NCBI GenBank assembly: GCA_017958585.1
Contig: JAGDCK010000186.1
Span: forward strand, 1 to 8,572
Direction of reading: 5' to 3'
Source: Lachnospiraceae bacterium
GTDB lineage: Bacteria; Bacillota; Clostridia; Lachnospirales; Lachnospiraceae
DNA length: 8,572 bases
The position numbers and the translations under genes are program-made. Shown here piece by piece: positions 1 through 5,586 of this stretch (its first letter is position 1; every line of letters starts with the position of its first letter). The notes beneath the pieces were generated by a model. The model had not been told where the DNA came from. It ran no database searches and saw only the letters and a list, made by a program, of their open reading frames with translations.

Positions 1-144
1 AGCATAGTCGCCATCGCCTCTGATAACCAGCATTCCGTTTGAAATTGACACATGGTCTCTTCTGACACCGTTATTGTTCGCTCCCCACAACTTATCAACT
101 GTGGTCCAAATGGAAGTATCAAGAGTGTCTGAGTCAAACTCGTC
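1..144 (-). pseudogene. GH16-like catalytic domain fragment downstream of an in-frame TAG
   Basis: The frame of the secreted binding-module protein continues without a stop for 48 codons past the TAG at 145-147 and runs off the window. It begins DEFDSDTLDTSIWTT and later contains VSISNGMLVIRGDGDYA. This resembles the start of glycoside hydrolase family 16 domains: a DEF motif, LDxSxW, then an N-rich stretch and a VSVSNGxLVI strand. GH16 enzymes cleave beta-glucans, agars or related galactans outside the cell. The catalytic ExDxxE motif would lie beyond the left edge, so activity cannot be judged. No ribosome binding site or start codon fits a separate gene beginning here, so it reads as the second half of the upstream protein. 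The TAG is one base from TCG (Ser) or CAG (Gln), residues I recall as common just before DEF in this family. Readings are a nonsense mutation, a sequencing error or readthrough. The GH16 assignment rests on only 48 residues. Confidence 0.6.
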
Positions 145-1227
145 CTACAAAGCTGCGGCGCCGAGAGGGTTAGTGTTACCGCCATTATTACCACCATTGT
201 TACCGCCGTTATTGCCTCCATTGTTTCCGCCGTTGTTTCCACCGTTATTTCCTCCGTTGTTGCCACCGCCATTGCCGGAGCCGTTTGAGAGGTAGATGGA
301 ATCAAAATATGCATATCCGCTTCCGGGATTTTTGTAGGTATAAACCTGAATATAGGCAGTGCCGGGAACTGTGGTGAAGGTCAGATATTTGTTGAGATAA
401 TAGTCATTTGTGAAAGTAATCTCAAACTTTCCGCCGGGAATCTTTACACCGTTTGCATTCATGCAGTCAACGCCAAGATATCCTGTCTCGTTTCCGCTTA
501 CCTTTCCAACGCCTGAGAGGACGTAGGATGTGTTTGCAAGGGCTGAGACTCTCTGACCCATACCTCCCTCGCCGGTGCCGACTCTCAAGGCATTACCTGT
601 AGTGCCGGTGCCTCCCGGAACGATGTTTGTGACATATGCCGGGCCAAGTTCATACCAGTTTGATTTTCCGCTCTCAAAACCTTCGTTTTCAAGGGCGCTC
701 TCCTCTGAGAAAGCTGAAAGAACGATCTCGTCCAGATACACAGAAGCATTGCTGTAGTTTTTGTAGGTGTAGACCTGAATAAAGGCTGTTCCGTCCACGG
801 TGGTAAATTCAAGCGTTTTCTTTGTAAAAGAAGTGGTGGTGAAAGTGACTTCGAATTTACCTCCGCCGATCTTAACGCCGTTTGCGTTCATGCAGTCAAC
901 GCCAAGATACCCTGTTTCGCCGTTTCCGGATACTTTGCCGTAGCCCTCAAGGACGTAGGTGGAGTTTCCGGAAGCACTGACCATCTGACCCATGCCTCCC
1001 TCTCCGTTTCCGATCTTTAAGCTGTTAGACGTATTGTCCGCTCCGGGGTAAGCCACGGAAGTGACATTTGCCGGACCCAGCTCATACCAGTCTGCGTCGC
1101 TGTTTTCAAAATTTCCGTTTGAAATAAGATTTGTAGTCTGTGCATTTGCATTAAGTTTCGGTGCCCCCACACCAAAAACAAAAGCAAAAGCCGTAAGTAA
1201 AAGCAGATAACCTTTTAAACCTTTCAT
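145..1227 (-). CDS. Secreted protein with two carbohydrate-binding-like modules and (NNGG)7 linker; ends at an amber codon before a GH16-like domain
   Basis: This 360-residue product starts at the ATG at 1225-1227. An ATG four codons upstream (1237-1239) is rejected because it lies inside the GGAGGT ribosome binding site. Residues 1-29 form a signal peptide (MKGLKGYLLLL, then a hydrophobic core, cleavage likely after ANA). Residues 34-171 and 178-314 are two very similar modules, each starting N-x-FE, sharing WYELGPA, GEGGMGQ, GYLGVDCMNANGVKI and IQVYTYKN, and ending in a Y-x-D-x-I-x-LS strand. This layout fits the jelly-roll carbohydrate-binding modules of the CBM4/9/22 type, though the exact family cannot be fixed by eye. 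Residues 315-353 are a flexible Gly/Asn linker of the kind that tethers binding modules to a catalytic domain. Translation stops at TAG directly after NPLGAAAL, where a GH16-like domain begins in frame. As it stands the gene makes a binding-only exported protein; with the stop suppressed it would be a secreted polysaccharide hydrolase. Confidence 0.85.
   Translation of the reverse strand: MKGLKGYLLLLTAFAFVFGVGAPKLNANAQTTNLISNGNFENSDADWYELGPANVTSVAYPGADNTSNSLKIGNGEGGMGQMVSASGNSTYVLEGYGKVSGNGETGYLGVDCMNANGVKIGGGKFEVTFTTTSFTKKTLEFTTVDGTAFIQVYTYKNYSNASVYLDEIVLSAFSEESALENEGFESGKSNWYELGPAYVTNIVPGGTGTTGNALRVGTGEGGMGQRVSALANTSYVLSGVGKVSGNETGYLGVDCMNANGVKIPGGKFEITFTNDYYLNKYLTFTTVPGTAYIQVYTYKNPGSGYAYFDSIYLSNGSGNGGGNNGGNNGGNNGGNNGGNNGGNNGGNNGGNTNPLGAAAL
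178..285 (-). repeat. 12-bp coding repeat: (NNGG)7 linker
   Basis: Seven 12-bp units at 178-261 each encode Asn-Asn-Gly-Gly, with two degenerate units (NGGG and NGSG) at 262-285. Third positions vary between units (GGC, GGT, GGA; AAC, AAT), so the protein pattern is conserved more than the DNA. That argues for selection on the linker rather than very recent slippage. The complementary strand shows a Pro/Leu-rich open frame that is only a shadow of this repeat. Confidence 0.9.
286..1128 (-). repeat. Tandem duplication of the binding-module coding sequence
   Basis: The DNA for module 2 (286-696) and module 1 (715-1128) is an intragenic direct duplication. It includes an exact 23-nt match at 458-480 and 887-909, in the part encoding the GYLGVDCMNA segment. 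Divergence is concentrated in the loops and in the beta strands before the shared IQVYTYKN segment. The two modules probably bind the same ligand and raise avidity. Confidence 0.85.
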
Positions 1228-1231
1228 GATA

Positions 1232-1237
1232 ACCTCC
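1232..1237 (-). promoter_or_regulatory. Ribosome binding site GGAGGT that decides the start of the secreted protein
   Basis: The minus strand reads GGAGGT, then TATC, then ATG at 1227. The first in-frame ATG (1239) overlaps this site and has no site of its own, so the start is placed at 1227. That also gives a signal peptide with the usual MKGLK-type basic N-terminus. Confidence 0.8.
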
Positions 1238-1277
1238 ATACATTAATAGTAGAAAACGGTAATTTGCTACATGGAGT

Positions 1278-1302
1278 ATTATACTTTTCATAACATGTGT
1301 TA
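1278..1302 (-). promoter_or_regulatory. Candidate promoter (-10 TATAAT) with an overlapping dyad TAACAnnTGTTA
   Basis: A perfect TATAAT lies at 1278-1283, about 50 bp before the start codon of the secreted protein. No convincing -35 hexamer is seen 16-18 bp upstream. A 12-bp inverted repeat (TAACA, 2-bp centre, TGTTA) at 1291-1302 sits in that spacer/-35 zone, which is where an activator or repressor would act. The 214-bp gap between this gene and the dUTPase gene otherwise holds only the dUTPase terminator. The -10 call is reasonable; the operator is an inference. Confidence 0.5.
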
Positions 1303-1360
1303 CGGTATTGTACTTTTTCTGCTTTTTAATATTTTATCTATGTAACCGGGGAAAACTGTG

Positions 1361-1405
1361 AAATAAAACAACCCCGCAATTGGAATTTGTGTTCCAAGTA
1401 CGGGG
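1361..1405 (-). terminator. Rho-independent terminator after the dUTPase gene
   Basis: On the minus strand, a hairpin at 1372-1405 pairs a 5-bp GC-rich base (CCCCG with CGGGG) and a 6-bp upper stem (TTGGAA with TTCCAA) across a mostly unpaired 3-by-3 internal loop. It is followed by the U-rich tract TTGTTTTATTT at 1361-1371. It begins 37 bp after the dUTPase stop codon and separates that gene from the secreted protein gene. Confidence 0.8.
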
Positions 1406-1441
1406 TGCTGAAGTCATGTTAAAATCTTAAGTTAAATGCCT

Positions 1442-2155
1442 TTAAAAATCGTCCGTGCTTCCGATGCCGCCGTTTCTCATCACGATGGTATCGTCTTCGA
1501 TGGTGATGCCGAAGGGAAGAAATACACCCTGTACAAATGCGTCACCTGCCATCATTCTGATCACCTTCTCACCGCAGTTTGTAACCTTGATGAAGATATG
1601 ACCTTCGTTGTAAGACAGGAAATAATCACTGTCAATAACACCTGTTGTGTTATCCAATCTGAGCTTATATTTGAAGCCCAGAGTAGCTCTCGGGTACAGC
1701 ATCAGTACCCAGCCCTGCTGTATCTCAGCCCTGATTCCGGTAGGGATAGTGATCGAATCCCCTGGATTTAATTCAAATCCGAAGGGGCAGAAGAAATCGT
1801 ATCCTGCACTTCCCACCGTGGCACGCTTTGGTTGTCTGATGGAATCATAGATGAGAGCTGCGTTATAATTCTCCTCGATTCCCTTCCAGTCCTCAATGTA
1901 CCTGTCTCTTGTTACCTTTGTAAATCTTGCGACTCTGGCGATATGGTTCACCGGTTTTTCCGACTCCTGAACCTCCAGCGCCTCTGTCAAAGCATCCTGG
2001 CTGATCATCCCTGCATTCACAAGAAGTTCTCCCAGTCTGATGCCTTTTTTTCTTTGCTCGACCAATGCAAAATCAAGCTGGTTGCCGGATATATAGCCTC
2101 GGGCCATCAAAATTTCACCCAGCAACATATGTCTTTGCAAAGTTGCCACTTCCAT
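1442..2155 (-). CDS. dut: dUTPase with an N-terminal MshEN (cyclic di-GMP-binding type) domain
   Basis: The 237-residue protein has two parts. Residues 71-237 are a complete trimeric-type dUTPase, which hydrolyses dUTP to dUMP and pyrophosphate, keeping uracil out of DNA and supplying thymidylate synthesis. All five motifs are visible: GSAGYDF (115-121), PRATLG (155-160), GVIDSDY with likely catalytic Asp175 (172-178), GDAFVQGVF (204-212) and RNGGIGSTD (227-235). The last has Ile231 where the uracil-stacking Phe usually sits. Residues 11-34 and 40-63 are two 24-residue MshEN motifs (xLGxx...G...L...L..Q) separated by a five-residue spacer, RKKGI, the geometry published for the cyclic di-GMP-binding domain of MshE. 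The second motif keeps RLG; the first has LLG. I know this domain mainly from type II secretion and pilus ATPases, so the fusion is unusual. The start ATG has GGAGG seven bases upstream. The gene is monocistronic, with its own promoter and terminator. The enzyme call is firm; ligand control is inference. Confidence 0.92.
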   Translation of the reverse strand: MEVATLQRHMLLGEILMARGYISGNQLDFALVEQRKKGIRLGELLVNAGMISQDALTEALEVQESEKPVNHIARVARFTKVTRDRYIEDWKGIEENYNAALIYDSIRQPKRATVGSAGYDFFCPFGFELNPGDSITIPTGIRAEIQQGWVLMLYPRATLGFKYKLRLDNTTGVIDSDYFLSYNEGHIFIKVTNCGEKVIRMMAGDAFVQGVFLPFGITIEDDTIVMRNGGIGSTDDF

Positions 2156-2169
2156 TCCTGTTCCTCCAC

Positions 2170-2204
2170 CACACTAAATCGTTAAATTAGTAACACACTA
2201 AATC
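2170..2204 (-). repeat. 11-bp direct repeats and a dyad in the dUTPase leader
   Basis: The minus-strand 11-mer GATTTAGTGTG occurs twice, at 2194-2204 and 2170-2180, 24 bp apart. An inverted repeat TTAGT-5 nt-ACTAA overlaps the first copy (2187-2201). The first copy lies next to the expected transcription start and the second abuts the GGAGG ribosome binding site. The array is therefore placed to control either transcription or translation. I do not recognise a known operator. Confidence 0.55.
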
Positions 2205-2211
2205 AAAACCT

Positions 2212-2240
2212 ATTATAACTAAAGGAAATTATAAAAACAA
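2212..2240 (-). promoter_or_regulatory. Promoter of the dUTPase gene (TTGTTT - 17 bp - TATAAT)
   Basis: On the minus strand the -35 box TTGTTT (2235-2240) and a perfect -10 box TATAAT (2212-2217) are separated by exactly 17 bp. This is a good vegetative sigma-A-type promoter. It lies downstream of the terminator at 2282-2309, so the dUTPase gene is a separate transcription unit with a leader of roughly 50 nt. Confidence 0.75.
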
Positions 2241-2281
2241 GGGTCTAAGAGCATGATGGCAAAATCTATTAAAAATGTGCA

Positions 2282-2309
2282 TAAAAAAACACCCCGGAGG
2301 GTGTTTTTT
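2282..2309 (-). terminator. Strong bidirectional terminator after the small acidic protein gene
   Basis: A perfect 11-bp stem pairs 2284-2294 with 2299-2309 around a 4-nt loop. It has a GGGTG/CACCC core flanked by A and T runs on both sides. On the minus strand the hairpin ends in a T run, nine bases after the stop codon of the 87-residue gene. The A/T symmetry means it could also stop transcription from the other strand. Confidence 0.9.
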
Positions 2310-2318
2310 GTTAATTTT

Positions 2319-2582
2319 TTATCCTTCTACTATTAAGTATCTTCCATCGCCGACTTCAAATACCTCATCGGCTTCGAGAATCTCTTCTTCATTGGCACCG
2401 TCTATATCAATGCCCTCTTCCTCAAAATATTCGTAAACCTCTTCGGCAGAATCTACAACTACAGCCATACAGTCGCTCAGAAAATCATCGGCTTCATCTC
2501 TGTTTGTGGCAACTTCTTCAGGATAAAGCTTCAACTGATTATCCAGAAAACAATCAAGAACTGCATCATCGAATTCGTGCAT
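2319..2582 (-). CDS. Small, highly acidic protein of unknown function (87 aa)
   Basis: I cannot assign a function. The product has about 30 Asp/Glu against 3 Lys/Arg, which gives a very low predicted isoelectric point. It has no signal peptide, membrane segment or known catalytic motif. Residues 1-55 look helical (FDDAVLDCFLDNQLKLYPEEV, then EADDFLSDCMAVVVDSAEEVYEYFEEEG), and the C-terminus ends in a short strand-like GDGRYLIVEG. Two Cys (11 and 38) are present but not in a metal motif. The start is well supported: GGAGG lies seven bases before the ATG. The gene has its own promoter and terminator, so it is a stand-alone unit between maf and the dUTPase gene. Possible roles are an acidic adaptor, an inhibitor or a protein mimicking nucleic acid; all are inference. 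Coding status is secure from the signals around it. Confidence 0.85.
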   Translation of the reverse strand: MHEFDDAVLDCFLDNQLKLYPEEVATNRDEADDFLSDCMAVVVDSAEEVYEYFEEEGIDIDGANEEEILEADEVFEVGDGRYLIVEG

Positions 2583-2627
2583 AGGTCAACCTCCTTGTAA
2601 CTGATATAACTAAGATAATGTGCTTAT

Positions 2628-2656
2628 AATATAATTCCTGTTAGAAATATCGTCAA
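2628..2656 (-). promoter_or_regulatory. Promoter of the small acidic protein gene (TTGACG - 17 bp - TATATT)
   Basis: On the minus strand TTGACG (2651-2656) and TATATT (2628-2633) are 17 bp apart, close to the sigma-A consensus. The start codon lies about 45 bp further on. This makes the gene independent of maf, although no strong terminator was found after maf. Confidence 0.75.
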
Positions 2657-2701
2657 TATAAAATGAATGATTTATATTGAAAAACAAATAATTAATTATT
2701 T
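2654..2701 (-). repeat. Two dyads overlapping and preceding the -35 box of the small acidic gene
   Basis: A 9-bp inverted repeat (CAATATAAA, 8-nt loop, TTTATATTG; 2654-2679) shares its last three bases with the -35 box. A 16-bp perfect palindrome (AAATAATTAATTATTT, 2686-2701) lies just upstream, and a weaker 5-bp dyad is at 2705-2719. They could be operators or a weak maf terminator without a T tract. The region is very AT-rich, so chance pairing is more likely than usual. Confidence 0.5.
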
Positions 2702-2728
2702 CACAATCTAAATCAGATTTAACATTTC

Positions 2729-3322
2729 CTACAGCCATGCTCTGATTTCCATGTACAGCCGGCTTACGGGAAGTCCCACCACGTTGTTGTAATCTCCGTC
2801 GATACCTTTTATATATCTGGCGCAGAACCCCTGAATGCCATAGCTTCCGGCCTTGTCTAAGGGATCCCCGGTGGCGATATACTCATCGATTTCCCTCTCT
2901 GTCATGGGGCAGAAACGGACGGTTGTCTTTTCTGAAAAGTTTTTAACCTCTCCGTCTTTTAAAAGTGCCACTCCCGTGTAGACAAAATGGTCATTACCTT
3001 GGAGACCTTTAAGCATTCTCTTTGCGTCTGCCGCATCCTTAGGTTTTCCCAGGATTATCTCCTTCCCTGTTTCAGGGTCCCTTGCCGCCACAACGGTATC
3101 CGCACCGATTATGATGGCGCCGCCTTCCTTGCCGCTTTCTATAAGTTTTGCCTCAACGGCTTTTGCTTTTCTAAGGGATAATTCCTCCACCATCTTTGCG
3201 GGGTCTTTTTCTGAAATATCCTCATCCGCAGCACTTACCATGACTTCAAAGTCGAGGCCGATCTGATTAAGCAGGTCCCTTCGTCTGGGGGATGCACTGG
3301 CTAAATAAATCTTTGTGTTCAT
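2729..3322 (-). CDS. maf: Maf family nucleotide pyrophosphatase (probable dTTP/UTP type)
   Basis: The 197-residue length is normal for Maf house-cleaning enzymes, which hydrolyse non-canonical or excess nucleoside triphosphates to monophosphates in the cytosol and are linked to control of septum formation. Visible family signatures are LASASPRRRDLL (7-18), IIGADTVV with likely catalytic Asp75 (71-78), GKPKDAADAKRML (92-104), YTGVAL (115-120) and AGSYGIQG (158-165), followed by a DYNNVVGLPVSRL segment. The AGSYGIQG...VVGLP region resembles the dTTP/UTP-specific branch more than the YceF-like branch, which is an inference. The ATG matches the family N-terminus, but its ribosome binding site is poor: the nearest AAGG is 13 bases upstream, and the gap contains a doubled GTAACAT. 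The gene follows ppk across a repeat-rich gap and may be read from the ppk transcript. It ends with a TAG stop, so TAG is a normal stop in this genome. Confidence 0.95.
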   Translation of the reverse strand: MNTKIYLASASPRRRDLLNQIGLDFEVMVSAADEDISEKDPAKMVEELSLRKAKAVEAKLIESGKEGGAIIIGADTVVAARDPETGKEIILGKPKDAADAKRMLKGLQGNDHFVYTGVALLKDGEVKNFSEKTTVRFCPMTEREIDEYIATGDPLDKAGSYGIQGFCARYIKGIDGDYNNVVGLPVSRLYMEIRAWL

Positions 3323-3333
3323 GTTACTTATGT

Positions 3334-3412
3334 TACCTTTTAAATCCTTTGTTTAAATCTTTTGAATAAATCTTTTGCTTAAAATCCTCGCTTAAAATCC
3401 ATAATTAAAATC
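3334..3412 (-). repeat. Six-copy degenerate 13-bp tandem repeat upstream of maf
   Basis: Reading the minus strand, six units begin with GATTT at 3412, 3399, 3386, 3372, 3359 and 3346. All are 13 bp except the third (14 bp). The units move from GATTTTAAG-type to GATTTAAAC-type, and the last merges with the AAAGG upstream of maf. The array fills most of the 137-bp gap between ppk and maf, and no clear terminator or strong promoter is seen there. Candidate explanations are a minisatellite, a cooperative protein-binding array or an RNA leader element. The period differs from the 11-bp spacing of Firmicute Pho boxes. Confidence 0.75.
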
Positions 3413-3459
3413 AAAGTTTTTGCTACTCTTTATAATCATGGATCACACTCTTTTTGTTT

Positions 3460-5586
3460 CTACTTATGTATCTCAGGGGTGAAGGTCCTGTTTGACTTGC
3501 TCACCTCATCCTTTGCCGATAGCGACTCCTTTGCAGCCTCCTCGCAGAAATAGTCCTGGGCAATGAAGAGCTTCTTTCCTCGTCTGTCGATCTTTGTATA
3601 GTCTCCATCGCTATTTAGCATGGCAGCCTTTCCCGTATCCTGTAAGAGGCAATCAAGGATGTGGATCACCTGAGCCTTCAGTTCCTTATTTTCAATGGGG
3701 AACATGATCTCCACTCTTCTCTCCAGGTTTCTGGGCATCCAGTCGGCGCTTCCGCAGTAGACTTCGCTGTTTCCGCCGTTTTCAAAATAGAATATCCTGC
3801 TGTGCTCCAGGAAATTACCCACTATGCTTCGCACGGTGATATTTTCGCTGACTCCGGGAATTCCCACTTTCAGACAGCATATACCTCTGACAATTAGCCT
3901 GATCTTTACGCCGGCACTGCTCGCCTCATAGAGCGCGGCGATTATATCCCTGTCGCAAAGTGAGTTCATCTTTGCAATGATCTCTGCCTTTTTTCCGGCT
4001 TTTGCATTATTTTTCTCCCTGGCAATAAGGCTTAGGAATTTATCCTTAAGCCAAAGAGGTGCCACGGTGAGCTTGTTCCAGAACATGGGCTCGGAATAAC
4101 CTGAAAGCATGTTGAATACGGCCGTTGCATCCTCGCCAAAGCTTTCCTTGCAGGTTAACAGACCTATGTCGGTGTAGAGCCTTGCGGTTATGTCATTGTA
4201 ATTTCCGGTTCCCAGGTGGACGTATCTGCGGATTCCGTCGGACTCGCGTCTCACCACCAGAGTGATCTTGCAATGGGTTTTAAGACCCACCAGTCCGTAT
4301 ATTACATGGGCTCCCGCCTGCTCCAGCATCTTTGCCCAGTTGATATTGTTTTCCTCATCAAATCTGGCCTTAAGCTCCACCAAAACAGTGACCTGCTTGC
4401 CGTTTTCCGCGGCCTCCGACAAAGCCTCTATAATGGGGGAATTGCCGCTTACTCTGTAGAGGGTCTGCTTTATGGCCAGCACGTTTTTATCTTTTGATGC
4501 CCTGCGGACAAATTCCACCACGGGGTCAAAGGATTCGTAGGGGTGATGTAAGAGCACGTCCCCTTTTCTGATAACGGAAAAAATATCCGAGTGACCATTA
4601 AATGCCGGGTTCTGCACCGGAGTGTGGGGCTTAATCTTTAATCTGTCAAACCCCTTTAATCCGTAAACCTTCATAAATACGGTAAGGTCTAACGGTCCGT
4701 CGATGCTGTATATGTTTTCATCACTTATCTGAAGTTCTTTTTTGATCTTTTTAAGAAGGTTTTTGTCCATGCCGGCTTCCACTTCAAGCCTGATGGCTTC
4801 ACCCCACTGGCGGCGCTTTAACTGCTTTTCGATCTCTTTTAATAGGTCCGCAGCCTCCTCTTCCTCGATGGAAAGGTCCGCATTTCTCATGATTCTGAAG
4901 GGATATGAGCATACAACGGTGTAATTTAAAAAGAGCTTTTCGATGTTTCGCTCTATCACTTCCTCTAAAAAAATTATCCTGGTCTGCTTACCTTTCTTTG
5001 GTAGCTCCACAATCCTTGGAAGGACGCCCGGCACCTGAACCGTGGCAAAATCCATGGTCTTGTCCCCTTCTTTTTTGTGGATCAATGCCCCGATATTTAA
5101 GGTCTTGTTCCTGATAAGGGGGAATGGTCTTGAGGAGTCCACAGCCATGGGGGTTAGAACCGGATAGACATTCTCCTCGAAATATTTGTCCACAAACTTC
5201 CCGTCTTCTTCGCTTAAGTTCTCGTGGCGTTTTATGATGGTAAGCCCCACATCCTCAAGAGCCGGCATGATGGAGCGGTTAAGTGTGGTATATTGGAGGT
5301 CCATGAGCTCATGGATCGCAACGGATAAGCTTGTTAGCTGCTCGTCCGGAAGCATGCCCGCAATATCCGGCTTGTCATATCCTGCATTTAACTGATCCAT
5401 CAGGGACGCAATTCTCACCATGAAAAATTCATCCAGGTTTGAGGCAGAAATGCTTAAGAACTTGATCCTCTCAAACAAAGGATTCGATTTGTCCCTGGCC
5501 TCATTCAAGATACGGTGATCGAACTTGATCCAGCTAAGTTCCCTGTTTACAAAATATTTTGGATTTAAATAATTTACAGCCGCCAT
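3460..5586 (-). CDS. ppk1: Polyphosphate kinase 1
   Basis: The 708-residue protein is full length for Ppk1, which reversibly moves the terminal phosphate of ATP onto inorganic polyphosphate. In order it shows the N-terminal domain (FVNRELSWIKFDHRILNEA, 12-30; LDEFFMVRIASL, 51-62), the head domain (about 110-310) and two phospholipase D-like catalytic domains. His438 in LKTHCK and His595 in LEHSRIFYFENGG are spaced by 157 residues, as in E. coli His435 (the autophosphorylated residue) and His592. RYVHLGTGNYND (454-465), SADWMPRN (613-620) and LVRGICCL are further family motifs. Nothing essential appears to be missing. The ATG is nine bases after the ppx stop and uses AGGGGG, which overlaps that stop codon, so the two genes are probably translationally coupled. 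The C-terminal tail of about 30 residues after LFIAQDYF is charged and variable. maf lies 137 bp downstream. Confidence 0.97.
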   Translation of the reverse strand: MAAVNYLNPKYFVNRELSWIKFDHRILNEARDKSNPLFERIKFLSISASNLDEFFMVRIASLMDQLNAGYDKPDIAGMLPDEQLTSLSVAIHELMDLQYTTLNRSIMPALEDVGLTIIKRHENLSEEDGKFVDKYFEENVYPVLTPMAVDSSRPFPLIRNKTLNIGALIHKKEGDKTMDFATVQVPGVLPRIVELPKKGKQTRIIFLEEVIERNIEKLFLNYTVVCSYPFRIMRNADLSIEEEEAADLLKEIEKQLKRRQWGEAIRLEVEAGMDKNLLKKIKKELQISDENIYSIDGPLDLTVFMKVYGLKGFDRLKIKPHTPVQNPAFNGHSDIFSVIRKGDVLLHHPYESFDPVVEFVRRASKDKNVLAIKQTLYRVSGNSPIIEALSEAAENGKQVTVLVELKARFDEENNINWAKMLEQAGAHVIYGLVGLKTHCKITLVVRRESDGIRRYVHLGTGNYNDITARLYTDIGLLTCKESFGEDATAVFNMLSGYSEPMFWNKLTVAPLWLKDKFLSLIAREKNNAKAGKKAEIIAKMNSLCDRDIIAALYEASSAGVKIRLIVRGICCLKVGIPGVSENITVRSIVGNFLEHSRIFYFENGGNSEVYCGSADWMPRNLERRVEIMFPIENKELKAQVIHILDCLLQDTGKAAMLNSDGDYTKIDRRGKKLFIAQDYFCEEAAKESLSAKDEVSKSNRTFTPEIHK

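Noticed and set aside
145..147. Genome-wide reassignment of TAG as a sense codon
   Set aside because: maf, ppk1 and ppx end with TAG at natural family C-termini, and reading through maf or the Fic stop gives only short tails without family similarity.
74..295. Plus-strand Pro/Leu-rich open frame
   Set aside because: It is the complement of the Gly/Asn linker repeat of the secreted protein and has no ribosome binding site.
1436..1771. Plus-strand open frame opposite the dUTPase gene
   Set aside because: It lies entirely antisense to a gene with all five dUTPase motifs and shows no family features or translation signals.
2170..2204. NrdR box before the dUTPase gene
   Set aside because: Only the ACACTA half resembles the consensus; the second half and the usual two-box arrangement are absent.
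2156..2210. Cyclic di-GMP riboswitch in the dUTPase leader
   Set aside because: The leader is only about 50 nt, too short for a known class, and no matching conserved core was seen.
3323..3459. Pho box for phosphate control in the ppk-maf gap
   Set aside because: The repeats have a 13-bp period and a GATTT core, unlike the 11-bp TTAACA-type direct repeats of Firmicute Pho boxes, and they lie downstream of ppk.
4216..4497. Plus-strand open frames within ppk1
   Set aside because: They are antisense shadows of the catalytic domains of Ppk1, with no start signals.
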